Notes: a model not told the origin generated them from the sequence alone. 13,594 nucleotides of DNA from CAYVBE01 sp964448935 (GCA_964448935.1 CAYVBE010000111.1:1-13594); one strand, 5' to 3'; positions 6,383 to 13,594 are shown, numbered from the stretch's first letter. Program-made: numbers and translations.

Positions 6383-8734
6383 ATGGAACCATCGGTGGCG
6401 TGTCTGAGCATCCTGCTGGTCTCCCTTGCCCTGTCGCTTGCCGTCGTCCCCGCCTTCGCAGCAAGCCGGAACTCGGAGGGTCCGCTCTGCATCAGCGGCG
6501 TGTATCCGCACCTGACCGCCTTCAACGCCGTCGAGGGGCCGGACGGCGTCCGCGCGCACGACGAGTGCGGCATAGGCGCCGTGGTGCCGTGGGCAGGCAG
6601 GCTGTGGTTAGTCACCTACTCCGCGCACGAACCGCGCGGCGGCAACGACAAGCTCTACTCCGTTGACGACGACCTGAACCTGACCATCCACCCCGAGAGC
6701 ATCGGCGGCACGCCGGCCGGCAGGTTGATCCACCGCGAGTCGGAGCAACTCTTCATCGGCCCTTACGCCATAGACGCGGCGGGTAGCGTCCGCGTCGTCC
6801 CCTACAGCCGGATGCCGGGCCGCCATACAGCCGTCGCCCGTCACATGGAGCACCCCGCGGACAAGGTGTATTACTTCGACATGGAGGGTGCGATCTTCGA
6901 GGTGGACGTCCACAGCCTGGAGGTCGAGAAGCTCTTCAAAAGCCCGGTGCCCGGCAATCACGGCAAGGGCGGCTACACGGGGCAGGGGCGGTTCATCATC
7001 GCCAACAACGGCGCGGGCGGCGCGCTGGCCGAGTGGGACGGCGGTGAGTGGCGGGTGATCGAGCGGAAGCAGTTCACCGACGTCACCGGCCCCGGCGGAA
7101 TCTACGGCGCGCCCGATGAGGAAAGCCCCGTCTGGTCCATCGGCTGGGACGAACGCTCGGTCATCCTCAAACTCCTGGACGACGGCAAATGGCACACCTT
7201 CCGCCTGCCGAAGGCCACGCACACCTACGACCACGAGGGCGGGTGGTACACCGAGTGGCCCCGCATCCGCGAGATCGCCCCGGACATGCTGATGATGGAC
7301 ATGCACGGGATGTTCTGGGACTTCCCGAAGGGGTTCGATTCGTCCGACGCGGGTGGCATCCGGCCCATCTCCACGCACCTGCGCTACATACCGGATTTCT
7401 GCCACTGGAACGGCCGCGTGGTGCTGGCAACCGACGAGACCTCGATGCAGGGCAACCCGTTCGTCGGGCAACCGCAGTCCAACCTGTGGTTCGGCACGGT
7501 GGAGGACCTGTATGAGTGCGGCCCGCCCGTCGGCTGGGGTGGTCCGTGGCTCGAGGACCGGGTCGAGGCCGGCCAGCCCTCCGTGCCTTACCTCATTAAC
7601 GGATTTGCCAGGAGTTGCGTCCATTTGACCGCCGACCGCGAGGTCACCTTCACCCTGGAAACCGACGCGGAAGGCCGCGGCGAATGGCGGCAGCACGCGA
7701 CCGTACAGGTCCCCGCCGGCGGCTATCGCTACCACCTCATCCCGCCCGAACTCGAGGCCACGTGGATGCGGGTCAAGGCGGACGCCGACTGCCGGGCCAC
7801 GGCGTTCTTCCACGCCGGCTCGCCCGGCGACCGACGGGACGAACGCCTCTTCGCCGCACTGGCGAGAGCGGAGGAGGAAGGCATCGTGGGCGGCTCGCTC
7901 AGGCCCGCCCGCCACAACCGCAATCTCCAGTTCCTCGCGCGCCGGGCCGGACCCGACGGCGACGTGGAGGAGACCTACTACGAGGTGGATGAAGACCTCC
8001 GCTTCCGCCGACCCGACGAGGACCGCTCGGAGGAGGTGCGCCGTATCTGCCGCGTCAAGAAGGAGTTCGAGGTGGACCGTGCATCGGTCATCATGGCCCA
8101 CAAGGGCCGCCGCTACCGGCTGCCGAAGGGCCATCCGCGCTTTGACCGGCCCTTCGCCGCGGGCCGCCCGCGCTGCATCCGCGAGTGCGAATCCGAGCGC
8201 TACATGATGAACGTCCACGGCACCTTCTACGAGCTGCCCCGCGAGGCCGGGCTCCCGCGCATGCGCCCACTGGCCACGCACAACCGGCGGATCATGGACT
8301 TCTGCACCTGGCGCGGCCTGCTGGTGCTCAGCGGCACCCGCGAGGACGCCGAGTCGGACGGCCATTACTTCCAGGCCGAGGACGGCCCCGGGCTCTGGTT
8401 CGGCGCCATTGATGACGTCTGGAAGCTGGGCAAGCCGGTCGGACACGGCGGCCCGTGGCTGGAGGCACCCGTCGAGCCGGGCGAGGCGTCCGATCCCTAC
8501 CTGATGACGGGCTACGACCGGAAGACGCTGGAACTGTCGCACGACGCCCCGGAGGAGGTCGCCTTTACGATCGAGGTGGACGTGGACCACCACGGCTGGC
8601 ACACCTACGGAACGATCCCCGTTCCGGCCGGAGAGACGGTGCCGCACCGCTTCCCGGAGGGCTACGGCGCCCACTGGGTGCGCTTCCGAGCGGACAAGGC
8701 CTGCGCCGCCACCGCCCTGCTGACCTACGAGTGA
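6383..8734 (+). CDS. Secreted protein of unknown family with internal duplication
   Basis: This is a 783-residue protein. I chose ATG 6383 because it begins a clear signal peptide (hydrophobic 7-22, cleavage after AFA at about residue 26); the open frame extends further upstream without other support. The first 280 residues have short beta-rich repeats, with asparagine- and glycine-rich turns, suggesting a propeller-like fold. Residues about 296-478 and 598-782 are homologous halves. Each has an MHG-F-(W/Y) or VHG-F-Y strand, then DFC-W-GR/GL, LWFG, GGPWLE and PYL, and ends in a jelly-roll-like segment (VPAG, W-RV or W-RF, ATA). No catalytic motif is recognised. It is divergently transcribed from the secreted esterase-like gene, so both may handle the same extracellular material. 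A ligand-binding or glycan-related role is possible but unproven. Confidence 0.85.
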   Translation: MEPSVACLSILLVSLALSLAVVPAFAASRNSEGPLCISGVYPHLTAFNAVEGPDGVRAHDECGIGAVVPWAGRLWLVTYSAHEPRGGNDKLYSVDDDLNLTIHPESIGGTPAGRLIHRESEQLFIGPYAIDAAGSVRVVPYSRMPGRHTAVARHMEHPADKVYYFDMEGAIFEVDVHSLEVEKLFKSPVPGNHGKGGYTGQGRFIIANNGAGGALAEWDGGEWRVIERKQFTDVTGPGGIYGAPDEESPVWSIGWDERSVILKLLDDGKWHTFRLPKATHTYDHEGGWYTEWPRIREIAPDMLMMDMHGMFWDFPKGFDSSDAGGIRPISTHLRYIPDFCHWNGRVVLATDETSMQGNPFVGQPQSNLWFGTVEDLYECGPPVGWGGPWLEDRVEAGQPSVPYLINGFARSCVHLTADREVTFTLETDAEGRGEWRQHATVQVPAGGYRYHLIPPELEATWMRVKADADCRATAFFHAGSPGDRRDERLFAALARAEEEGIVGGSLRPARHNRNLQFLARRAGPDGDVEETYYEVDEDLRFRRPDEDRSEEVRRICRVKKEFEVDRASVIMAHKGRRYRLPKGHPRFDRPFAAGRPRCIRECESERYMMNVHGTFYELPREAGLPRMRPLATHNRRIMDFCTWRGLLVLSGTREDAESDGHYFQAEDGPGLWFGAIDDVWKLGKPVGHGGPWLEAPVEPGEASDPYLMTGYDRKTLELSHDAPEEVAFTIEVDVDHHGWHTYGTIPVPAGETVPHRFPEGYGAHWVRFRADKACAATALLTYE

Positions 8735-8828
8735 GGTGAAGTCGCCGTACGTTTTGCCCCTGCCACCGCAGAATCTGGCACGCAGGATTGCGCACCGCTT
8801 TCACACCCCACTGGATGGAAGGCCAATC

Positions 8829-8922
8829 GCCCTGAAAGGGCCAGACATAATAGCCCAGGGCAAGCCCGCAGGGCGCAGCCCTGGGTACAGGCGCAACGCA
8901 AAAGATCAAGCCCTGTAGGGGC
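8829..8922 (-). repeat. Three-hairpin repeat unit D (minus orientation)
   Basis: The terminal hairpin GCCCT-GAA-AGGGC (8829-8841) is perfect. The nested central hairpin at 8854-8885 has outer stem CCCAGGGC/GCCCTGGG and inner stem GCCC/GGGC with loop GCA. The second terminal hairpin is at 8910-8922 (GCCC/GGGC). The spacers are 12 and 24 bases. It begins 94 bases after the stop codon of the 783-residue protein, in a convergent gap. Confidence 0.85.
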
Positions 8923-8961
8923 GGCACATAGGTTCCACAACCCGCAGGCGACCCGTGTTCC

Positions 8962-9053
8962 GCCCTTACAGGGCTCATTCTCTGGGCCCGATGGTTCCCA
9001 GGGCGGCGCCCTTCGGGCTTGCCCTGGGCTTATATGTGCTGCTCTTTCAGAGC
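8962..9053 (+). repeat. Three-hairpin repeat unit E (plus orientation)
   Basis: The terminal hairpin GCCCT-TAC-AGGGC (8962-8974) is perfect. The central hairpin at 8997-9028 has outer stem CCCAGGGC/GCCCTGGG and inner stem GCCC/GGGC with loop TTC. The right terminal hairpin GCTCT-TTC-AGAGC (9041-9053) is perfect and carries a compensated C-to-T/G-to-A change relative to the usual GCCCT/AGGGC. The spacers are 22 and 12 bases. It is the opposite-facing partner of unit D; the 39-base spacer holds a small GGTT-CCAC-AACC hairpin (8931-8942). 9054-9131 shows nothing further. Confidence 0.85.
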
Positions 9054-9131
9054 AACGACACGTCAGCCAGCCAAGTGCGTCTTGCTCCGGATTCAGCTGA
9101 AAGTCCCGGCCGCCAAAACAGCCGGGCGCCG

Positions 9132-10193
9132 TCACTCGGCCTCATCGAGCTTAAGCTCCCCCGACTGGACCATTGTCAGGAGCGCGGAAGGGCCGGCTTC
9201 CAGAGGGAGATCTATGCGGGCGCGGCGGCGGCTGGACTCGTAGGCGCTGAAGATGATCTCCGTCGCCCGTATGGCGTTATTGCTGGAGAGCAGCGGCGTC
9301 TCGCCGCTTTCCAGACAATCCAGCAGGTCGGCGATCCCGCGGTTGATGGCCGCGTTGTCGTGGATTGTCTCCCCCGGGTCCAGGTCCTGCCAGCCGGGCT
9401 CGCCGAGCTGGTGCATGCGCAGCCACGGCGGCCCGGACAAAATCTCGATGATCCCATCTTGCCCGATCACGCGGATCATGCAGCCCAAGTCCTCGTAGTC
9501 CTGCCCGGCGAACATGGTGGCGCGCACGCCGTTTTCGAAGCGGAACGTCACGATGCCCTGTCCCTCCACAAGGGCGCCGAAGATGCGCTTCTCCCGTCGG
9601 ATGTCAATCTGCCCCAGCGCCCACTCGGCGGGGAGGTCGTTGTTGAAATAGAACAGCATGTCCAGCCAGTGGGTGCCCGAGTCGAACAGGTTGCCCCAGG
9701 CGGCCTCCATGCGGGCGATGTCGCCGATCGCGCCCTCGTCGAGCAGGCTCTTGGCCTTCAGCAGGGGCTTGTTGAAGCGTCGCTGGTGGTTGATGGTCAA
9801 CTGCACGCCGTGTTCCTTGCAGGCCTCGTGCATCGCCACGGCCGCGTCCCAGTGGACGTCCATGGGTTTCTCGCAGTGGATGGCCTTCGGCCCGAGCGGC
9901 GCGATGTCGCAGACCACCTTGCCGTGCAGGTGCGGCCAGAGGCAGACACTGACGATGTCCGGCGCGGCCTGGCGCATCATGTCCATATAGTCGGTGAAGA
10001 CTTCCGCGTCCGGGTTATGGTCCTCGACGAACGCCTCGGCGTTCTCCGGCTTGATGTCCGCCACGGCCACCAACTCGCAGCGGCCGGAGGCGGCGAAGCC
10101 GGCCATGTGCCGGTGCGCCATACCGAATCCGGTTGCGTCCTCGGTGCCGCGGGGCCGTCCCGCCCCGATGATACCTACGCTGTATTGCGCCAT
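9132..10193 (-). CDS. Gfo/Idh/MocA-family NAD(P)-dependent oxidoreductase (first paralogue)
   Basis: This 353-residue enzyme belongs to a family acting on sugars, inositols and sugar nucleotides. The N-terminal Rossmann fold starts YSVGIIGAG. Its dinucleotide loop is long, with RPRGTEDATGFGMAH at about 13-27 instead of a compact turn. The conserved EKP (E108, K109, P110) supplies the usual lysine. NHQRRF (135-140) and GTHWLD (173-178) belong to the substrate-side C-terminal domain. I chose ATG 10193 because the Rossmann strand follows directly and AGAGGA stands 9 bases upstream; the open frame runs further, but that extension is unlike the family. It is clearly paralogous to the divergent gene at 10504 (matching NHQRRF, ATE-IFS-YESSR-RARI and more). 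The substrate is not predictable from sequence; it is probably cytoplasmic. Confidence 0.92.
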   Translation of the reverse strand: MAQYSVGIIGAGRPRGTEDATGFGMAHRHMAGFAASGRCELVAVADIKPENAEAFVEDHNPDAEVFTDYMDMMRQAAPDIVSVCLWPHLHGKVVCDIAPLGPKAIHCEKPMDVHWDAAVAMHEACKEHGVQLTINHQRRFNKPLLKAKSLLDEGAIGDIARMEAAWGNLFDSGTHWLDMLFYFNNDLPAEWALGQIDIRREKRIFGALVEGQGIVTFRFENGVRATMFAGQDYEDLGCMIRVIGQDGIIEILSGPPWLRMHQLGEPGWQDLDPGETIHDNAAINRGIADLLDCLESGETPLLSSNNAIRATEIIFSAYESSRRRARIDLPLEAGPSALLTMVQSGELKLDEAE

Positions 10194-10349
10194 CTCGTCC
10201 GATCCTCTCAGTACGAAGGAAGACTTCCAGGAATGCCCGCTACAACCCGCACAAGCTAACGTCCCCCGCCGCCATGTCAAGGGAACGCCGCGTTCGGCCC
10301 GACAGATCTGCGGCGTCTGCACGGCGATTCCGGCCGCGAATTCGGCGTG

Positions 10350-10363
10350 TTCACACTCGTGAA
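10350..10363. promoter_or_regulatory. Palindrome TTCAC-N4-GTGAA, possible operator
   Basis: This perfect 5-bp dyad (TTCAC at 10350-10354, GTGAA at 10359-10363) lies in the 310-base gap between the two divergent oxidoreductase genes. It is 14 bases upstream of a TTGACA box. Symmetry and position suit a transcription-factor site acting on one or both genes. No regulator gene is present in the window to assign it to. Confidence 0.3.
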
Positions 10364-10377
10364 GGCCTGATTTTACT

Positions 10378-10406
10378 TTGACAGAAGCGCCGTCGCAAAA
10401 TAACCT
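10378..10406 (+). promoter_or_regulatory. Possible sigma-70-like promoter of the oxidoreductase/sulfatase/glycosyltransferase cluster
   Basis: A perfect -35 consensus TTGACA (10378-10383) is followed after 17 bases by a weak -10 TAACCT (10401-10406). The predicted start would leave a leader of roughly 90 bases before ATG 10504. The rest of the 10194-10503 gap has no gene and no repeat unit. Confidence 0.35.
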
Positions 10407-10503
10407 GCATGCTCGGGGGCTCGGACCATTTCCGGGCCCCGTGCCTTTCGAGACCGCGTCCACCGATCAAGTCACCCACGTCTGCCAGCATAGAGAATGA
10501 CCC

Positions 10504-11529
10504 ATGTCTGAGCAATACAGGGTCGGAATCATCGGCTGCGGGCGTATCGCCGATATGCACGCCCGCGGCTACAACGCCGAGCCGCGCACGACCGTCGTGG
10601 CTCTCTCCGAGATCGAGGAGGGCAAGGCGGAGGAGTTCGCCGAGGAGCACGGCTTCGACGCGCGCATCTACGCCGACTACCGCGAGATGCTGGCGGGCGA
10701 GGACCTGGACCTGGTCAGCATCTGCCTCTGGACCGTGATGCACCCCGAGGCCGTCGCCGAGTGCGTCGAGGCCGGCGTGCCCTGCATTCACTGCGAGAAG
10801 CCCATGGCGCCCACCTGGGGCGAGGCGCTCCAGATCGCCGAGGCCGTGGAGGGCACGGAGACGCAGCTGACCTTCAACCACCAGCGCCGCTTCGTAAGGG
10901 GATTCCGCCGGGCGAAGGAGCTGCTGGACGGCGGCGATTTCGGCCCTCTGCGCATGATCGAAGCATACATCCCCGCCAACCTGCTGGACTGGGGCACGCA
11001 CCTGCTGGACCTCTGCGCGATGTACAACGACGAGAGCCCGGCCGCCTGGGTCATCGGGCAGATAGACGCCCGCGAGCCGGGCAAGTGGTTCGGCGTGCCC
11101 TACGAGTTCATGGCCGCCGGCCTGGTGCGCTACCAGAACGGGGTGCGCGCGATGCTGCACTGCGGAGACGATAAGGAGCTGCGGGTCGGCGTCCGCCTGC
11201 ACGCGGCGGACGGCACCGTTGAGATCACCGGCGACGGCTTCCCGCTCAGGGCACGGCAGTTCGGTGGACCGGACCGCGATTTCCCCGAGATCGAGGAGGA
11301 ATCCCATGAGACCGGGGGCATCAGCCGCGTGATCGGCCATATCCTGGACTGCCACGAGGCCGGCCGGGAGCCGGAGCTGTCCGTCAACGGTGCGCTGCGC
11401 GCGACGGAGACCATCTTCAGCCTCTACGAATCCAGCCGCAGCCGGGCACGCATTAACCTGCCCCTCGAATCGCGCGATTCGGCCTTCATCAGCATGCTGG
11501 AGGAAGGCGTCATCGGTCCGTCGGACTGA
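10504..11529 (+). CDS. Gfo/Idh/MocA-family NAD(P)-dependent oxidoreductase (second paralogue)
   Basis: This 341-residue Rossmann oxidoreductase starts YRVGIIGCGRIADMHARGY (GxGxxA motif at 11-16). EKP is at 98-100 (lysine K99), NHQRRF at 125-130 and GTHLLD at about 164-169. The length is typical of the family. Unlike its divergent neighbour it has a short, standard dinucleotide loop; the rest aligns well, so the pair arose by duplication followed by divergence. The ATG start has only a weak upstream GAGAA. It is the first gene of a plus-strand run: the sulfatase-like gene begins 38 bases downstream. Oxidising or reducing a sugar or sugar nucleotide for a glycan pathway fits the neighbours, but the exact substrate is not evident. 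Confidence 0.92.
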   Translation: MSEQYRVGIIGCGRIADMHARGYNAEPRTTVVALSEIEEGKAEEFAEEHGFDARIYADYREMLAGEDLDLVSICLWTVMHPEAVAECVEAGVPCIHCEKPMAPTWGEALQIAEAVEGTETQLTFNHQRRFVRGFRRAKELLDGGDFGPLRMIEAYIPANLLDWGTHLLDLCAMYNDESPAAWVIGQIDAREPGKWFGVPYEFMAAGLVRYQNGVRAMLHCGDDKELRVGVRLHAADGTVEITGDGFPLRARQFGGPDRDFPEIEEESHETGGISRVIGHILDCHEAGREPELSVNGALRATETIFSLYESSRSRARINLPLESRDSAFISMLEEGVIGPSD

Positions 11530-11567
11530 GCCGGATCCGAATCCGAACCAATCCACTCGAGAACATC

Positions 11568-13031
11568 ATGCAGCCACCGCGCGACAGCCAGAAGCCCGGA
11601 CCCAATGTGATTGTGATCGTCATAGACGCCCTCCGTGCGGGCAATCTGGGCTGCTACGGCGCCGAGGACGATGCCAGCCCCGTTCTGGACCGCCTGGCGC
11701 GGGACGGCACGCTGTTCGAGGACACCTTCTGCACCTGGAACACCACCGACCAGTCGCTGACCACCATCCTGACCGGCTGCTACCCGCTCTCCCACGGCAT
11801 CGTCCACCACGGAGACGCCGTCACCGACGAAGACATCAAGACACTGGAGGGCAGCGGCGCCCGGCTGCTGGCCGAGAGCCTGAAGGAGGCCGGCTACCGC
11901 ACGCTGGCCGTGGACTGGATGGGCCGGTGGTTCCGCTGGGGATTCGATCGCTACGGCTATCCCCCGCCCTCCGACATGCTGACCCGGCTGCGCCTCTACG
12001 CCAAGTACATGCTGGACCACCTCTCCATCTTCCGGTGCTACGCGCAAAGCGGCGTGGAAAGCGACGGTGAGCACAAGGGCTCCCTGCTGGAGGACATCCG
12101 CGGGGTCATCAGCACGTTCATGTTCACCCGCCATCTGGCGGAGATACAGGACGCCGCACGCGTGACCGACGCCGGGCTGGACCTTCTGGACGAGGAGCCG
12201 GGCAAGCCGTTCTTCCTGTTCCTGCACTACTGGGACGTTCACACCCCCTACCACGCGCCCCGGAAGTTCCGGCGGTACAGGGGCACCGACCCCGTGCGGG
12301 TGCTTCGGGACCGCTACGAGGGGGCGGTGCGCTACGTGGACGAGCAGATCGGCCGTCTGCTGGGCGGTCTGCACCGACGCGGCTGCCTGGACGACACGCT
12401 GCTGGTCATCACCTCCGACCACGGCGAGAGCCACACCGAGCACGGCATCTTCTTCGACCACCACGGGCTCTACGAGCCGAGCATCCACGTGCCCCTGATC
12501 ATGCGGCTGCCGGGCGCGCTGCCGAGTGGGCGGCGGGTGGGGGGCTTCGTCCAGCACCCGGACCTGGTGCCCACCATCATGGAACTCGTGGGGCACCAAA
12601 GCCCGGACGGGCACGTGGACGGCGCCAGCCTGCTCCCGCTCGCCCGGGGCGAGAAAGACGCTCTGCGGCCGCACGTGTACTCCGAGGAATCCTACGTCCA
12701 GCCCAAACGGGCGCTCCGCGACGGACGCTATAAGTTCATAACGGCCGTTGACGGCGAGGGCTATTGCCGGTACTGTCATAAGGTACACGTAGGCGTGGAG
12801 GAGCTGTACGATCTGCGCCGCGATCCGGGGGAGACCCGCGACCGTGCCGATGCCCGTCCGGAGATAGCGGAACGGATGCGCGCAGAACTGGAGGAGACCG
12901 TGCGCCGGCTGACGACCGACAGAGAGCGTCGAGAGAGGGAACAGGGGAAAGGCCCCGACCGCACGCCCCTGTCGGACCAGGAGCAGGGCGAGTTGCACGA
13001 CCGTTTCCGAAGCCTGGGGTACCACGGGTGA
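11568..13031 (+). CDS. Sulfatase/alkaline-phosphatase-superfamily enzyme with threonine in place of formylglycine residue
   Basis: This 487-residue protein has the sulfatase fold. The N-terminal strand NVIVIVIDALRAGNLGCYG carries metal ligand D20. The metal-site motif TSDHGE is at 282-287 (D284, H285), and a DVHTPY motif sits near 223-228. The C-terminal ELYDLRRDPGE is typical of sulfatases. The nucleophile segment reads TTDQSLTTILTG (59-70). By spacing to LTG, T60 occupies the position of the Cys/Ser that becomes formylglycine in true sulfatases, and the CxPxR pattern is absent. Threonine nucleophiles occur in related phospho- and phosphoglycerol-transferases, so a phosphatase, phosphodiesterase or phosphotransferase is more likely than a sulfatase. 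No signal peptide or membrane helix is evident. C400 and C403 form a CxxC. The next gene starts one base after the stop, so translation is probably coupled. Confidence 0.88.
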   Translation: MQPPRDSQKPGPNVIVIVIDALRAGNLGCYGAEDDASPVLDRLARDGTLFEDTFCTWNTTDQSLTTILTGCYPLSHGIVHHGDAVTDEDIKTLEGSGARLLAESLKEAGYRTLAVDWMGRWFRWGFDRYGYPPPSDMLTRLRLYAKYMLDHLSIFRCYAQSGVESDGEHKGSLLEDIRGVISTFMFTRHLAEIQDAARVTDAGLDLLDEEPGKPFFLFLHYWDVHTPYHAPRKFRRYRGTDPVRVLRDRYEGAVRYVDEQIGRLLGGLHRRGCLDDTLLVITSDHGESHTEHGIFFDHHGLYEPSIHVPLIMRLPGALPSGRRVGGFVQHPDLVPTIMELVGHQSPDGHVDGASLLPLARGEKDALRPHVYSEESYVQPKRALRDGRYKFITAVDGEGYCRYCHKVHVGVEELYDLRRDPGETRDRADARPEIAERMRAELEETVRRLTTDRERREREQGKGPDRTPLSDQEQGELHDRFRSLGYHG

Positions 13032-13032
13032 G

Positions 13033-13594
13033 ATGGCGGTAAACTGGTCGGTCAAACTGCTCAAAACGGTGAGTTCTCTGCCCTCCGCGTGGGTGCAGGG
13101 GACGGTGGTGGGACTGTGCGACAACGCGCCGCTGCGCCGCCACCTGGAGCGCCGGGAGACCCGCCTGCTGGCCGGCATGGGCGAGCCGAAGGGTATCCTG
13201 CTGGTGGCGGACGTGAACCTGGGGGATTCGATCAACATCCAGGCCGTCGCGCGGATGCTCAGGCGGCACTTCCCGGATGCCCGCCTGGACTACGTGCACA
13301 GCATCGTCGCGGCGCCCCTGATACGCCACAACCCGCACATCTCCCGTTCCGTTCCGCTGTTCAAGGGCGGCTTCTACCCGTCTCCGGAGCAGGTCGGTCA
13401 ACTGGCCGACCGCGTGCACCGGCACGGCTACGACCTGGTGCTGAACTTCTGCCCCTTCCTGGACGAGCACAAGATCGCCGCTGACGGCGTCGTTCTCATC
13501 AGTCCCATGGCCCTGACGGCCCAGATCATCCACAGGGCCTGCAACGGCGCCGACCGGATGGCCCACCTCATACCCAACATGACCTCCTACGTGC
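13033..13594 (+). CDS. Glycosyltransferase family 9 (heptosyltransferase-like), 3' truncated by window edge
   Basis: ATG 13033 lies one base past the upstream stop, and the frame stays open for 187 codons to the window end. The strand-loop GILLVADVNLGDSINIQAV (54-72) matches the GT9 start pattern, in which SLGD is followed by the first helix. Then come MLRRHFPDARLDYV and the LIRHNPHIS segment typical of ADP-heptose:LPS heptosyltransferases. About 50 residues precede the usual GT9 start, more than in most members. Such enzymes add heptose or related sugars to lipopolysaccharide or other glycans at the inner face of the membrane. Donor and acceptor are unknown. It is coupled to the sulfatase-fold enzyme and, with the upstream oxidoreductase, suggests glycan assembly or decoration. 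The C-terminal donor-binding half is outside the window. Confidence 0.78.
   Translation, partial: MAVNWSVKLLKTVSSLPSAWVQGTVVGLCDNAPLRRHLERRETRLLAGMGEPKGILLVADVNLGDSINIQAVARMLRRHFPDARLDYVHSIVAAPLIRHNPHISRSVPLFKGGFYPSPEQVGQLADRVHRHGYDLVLNFCPFLDEHKIAADGVVLISPMALTAQIIHRACNGADRMAHLIPNMTSYV

Noticed and set aside
10194..10463. N-terminal 90-codon extension of the minus-strand oxidoreductase
   Set aside because: The Rossmann motif starts directly after ATG 10193, which has a ribosome-binding site; the extension looks unlike the family and covers the putative promoter region.
11568..13031. True formylglycine-dependent sulfatase
   Set aside because: The CxPxR/SxPxR signature is absent; threonine sits at the nucleophile position.
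11424..13238. 604-codon minus-strand frame opposite the sulfatase-fold gene
   Set aside because: It is an antisense shadow with no recognisable domain.

Overview
The window is high-GC bacterial DNA with long open frames and few bases between genes. Several features together resemble Planctomycetota or a related PVC or candidate phylum: a sulfatase-fold enzyme, two Gfo/Idh/MocA oxidoreductases, a large secreted esterase-like protein, a big secreted protein of unknown family, and a topoisomerase VI B subunit. This assignment is an inference from gene content; there is no rRNA or other marker to fix it.

Layout, left to right. 1-493 holds no gene, but it carries an inverted pair of structured repeats and part of a third. 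494-1823 (minus strand) is a likely two-gene unit: a ParA/Soj ATPase followed by a small membrane protein with a coiled coil. About 0.3 kb of non-coding DNA with several hairpins separates it from a divergent topoisomerase VI subunit B gene (2097-3680). No A subunit gene is visible. 3681-4192 is a convergent gap with a second pair of structured repeats. 4193-6244 (minus) encodes a secreted protein with two tandem alpha/beta-hydrolase domains, the second lacking its nucleophile. It diverges from 6383-8734 (plus), a secreted 783-residue protein with an internal duplication. 8735-9131 is another convergent gap with a third repeat pair. 9132-10193 (minus) and 10504-11529 (plus) are two paralogous Gfo/Idh/MocA oxidoreductases, divergently transcribed across 310 bases. 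The plus-strand one leads a tight cluster: a sulfatase/phosphatase-fold enzyme (11568-13031), then, after one base, a GT9 (heptosyltransferase-like) glycosyltransferase that runs off the window (13033 onward).

Working together. The right half looks like a carbohydrate module: sugar-modifying oxidoreductases, a sulfatase-fold hydrolase or transferase, and a glycosyltransferase, perhaps for a surface glycan. The secreted esterase-like protein and the duplicated protein may act on extracellular material. The left half looks like DNA maintenance (ParA, topoisomerase VI).

The most striking unexplained signal is the repeat family. Each unit has three parts: a short hairpin, a nested central hairpin and a second short hairpin, with spacers of about 12 and 23 bases. 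Units come as a minus copy followed by a plus copy. A pair occurs in every 3'-flanked gap and in none of the 5'-5' gaps. The stems are conserved through paired base changes.
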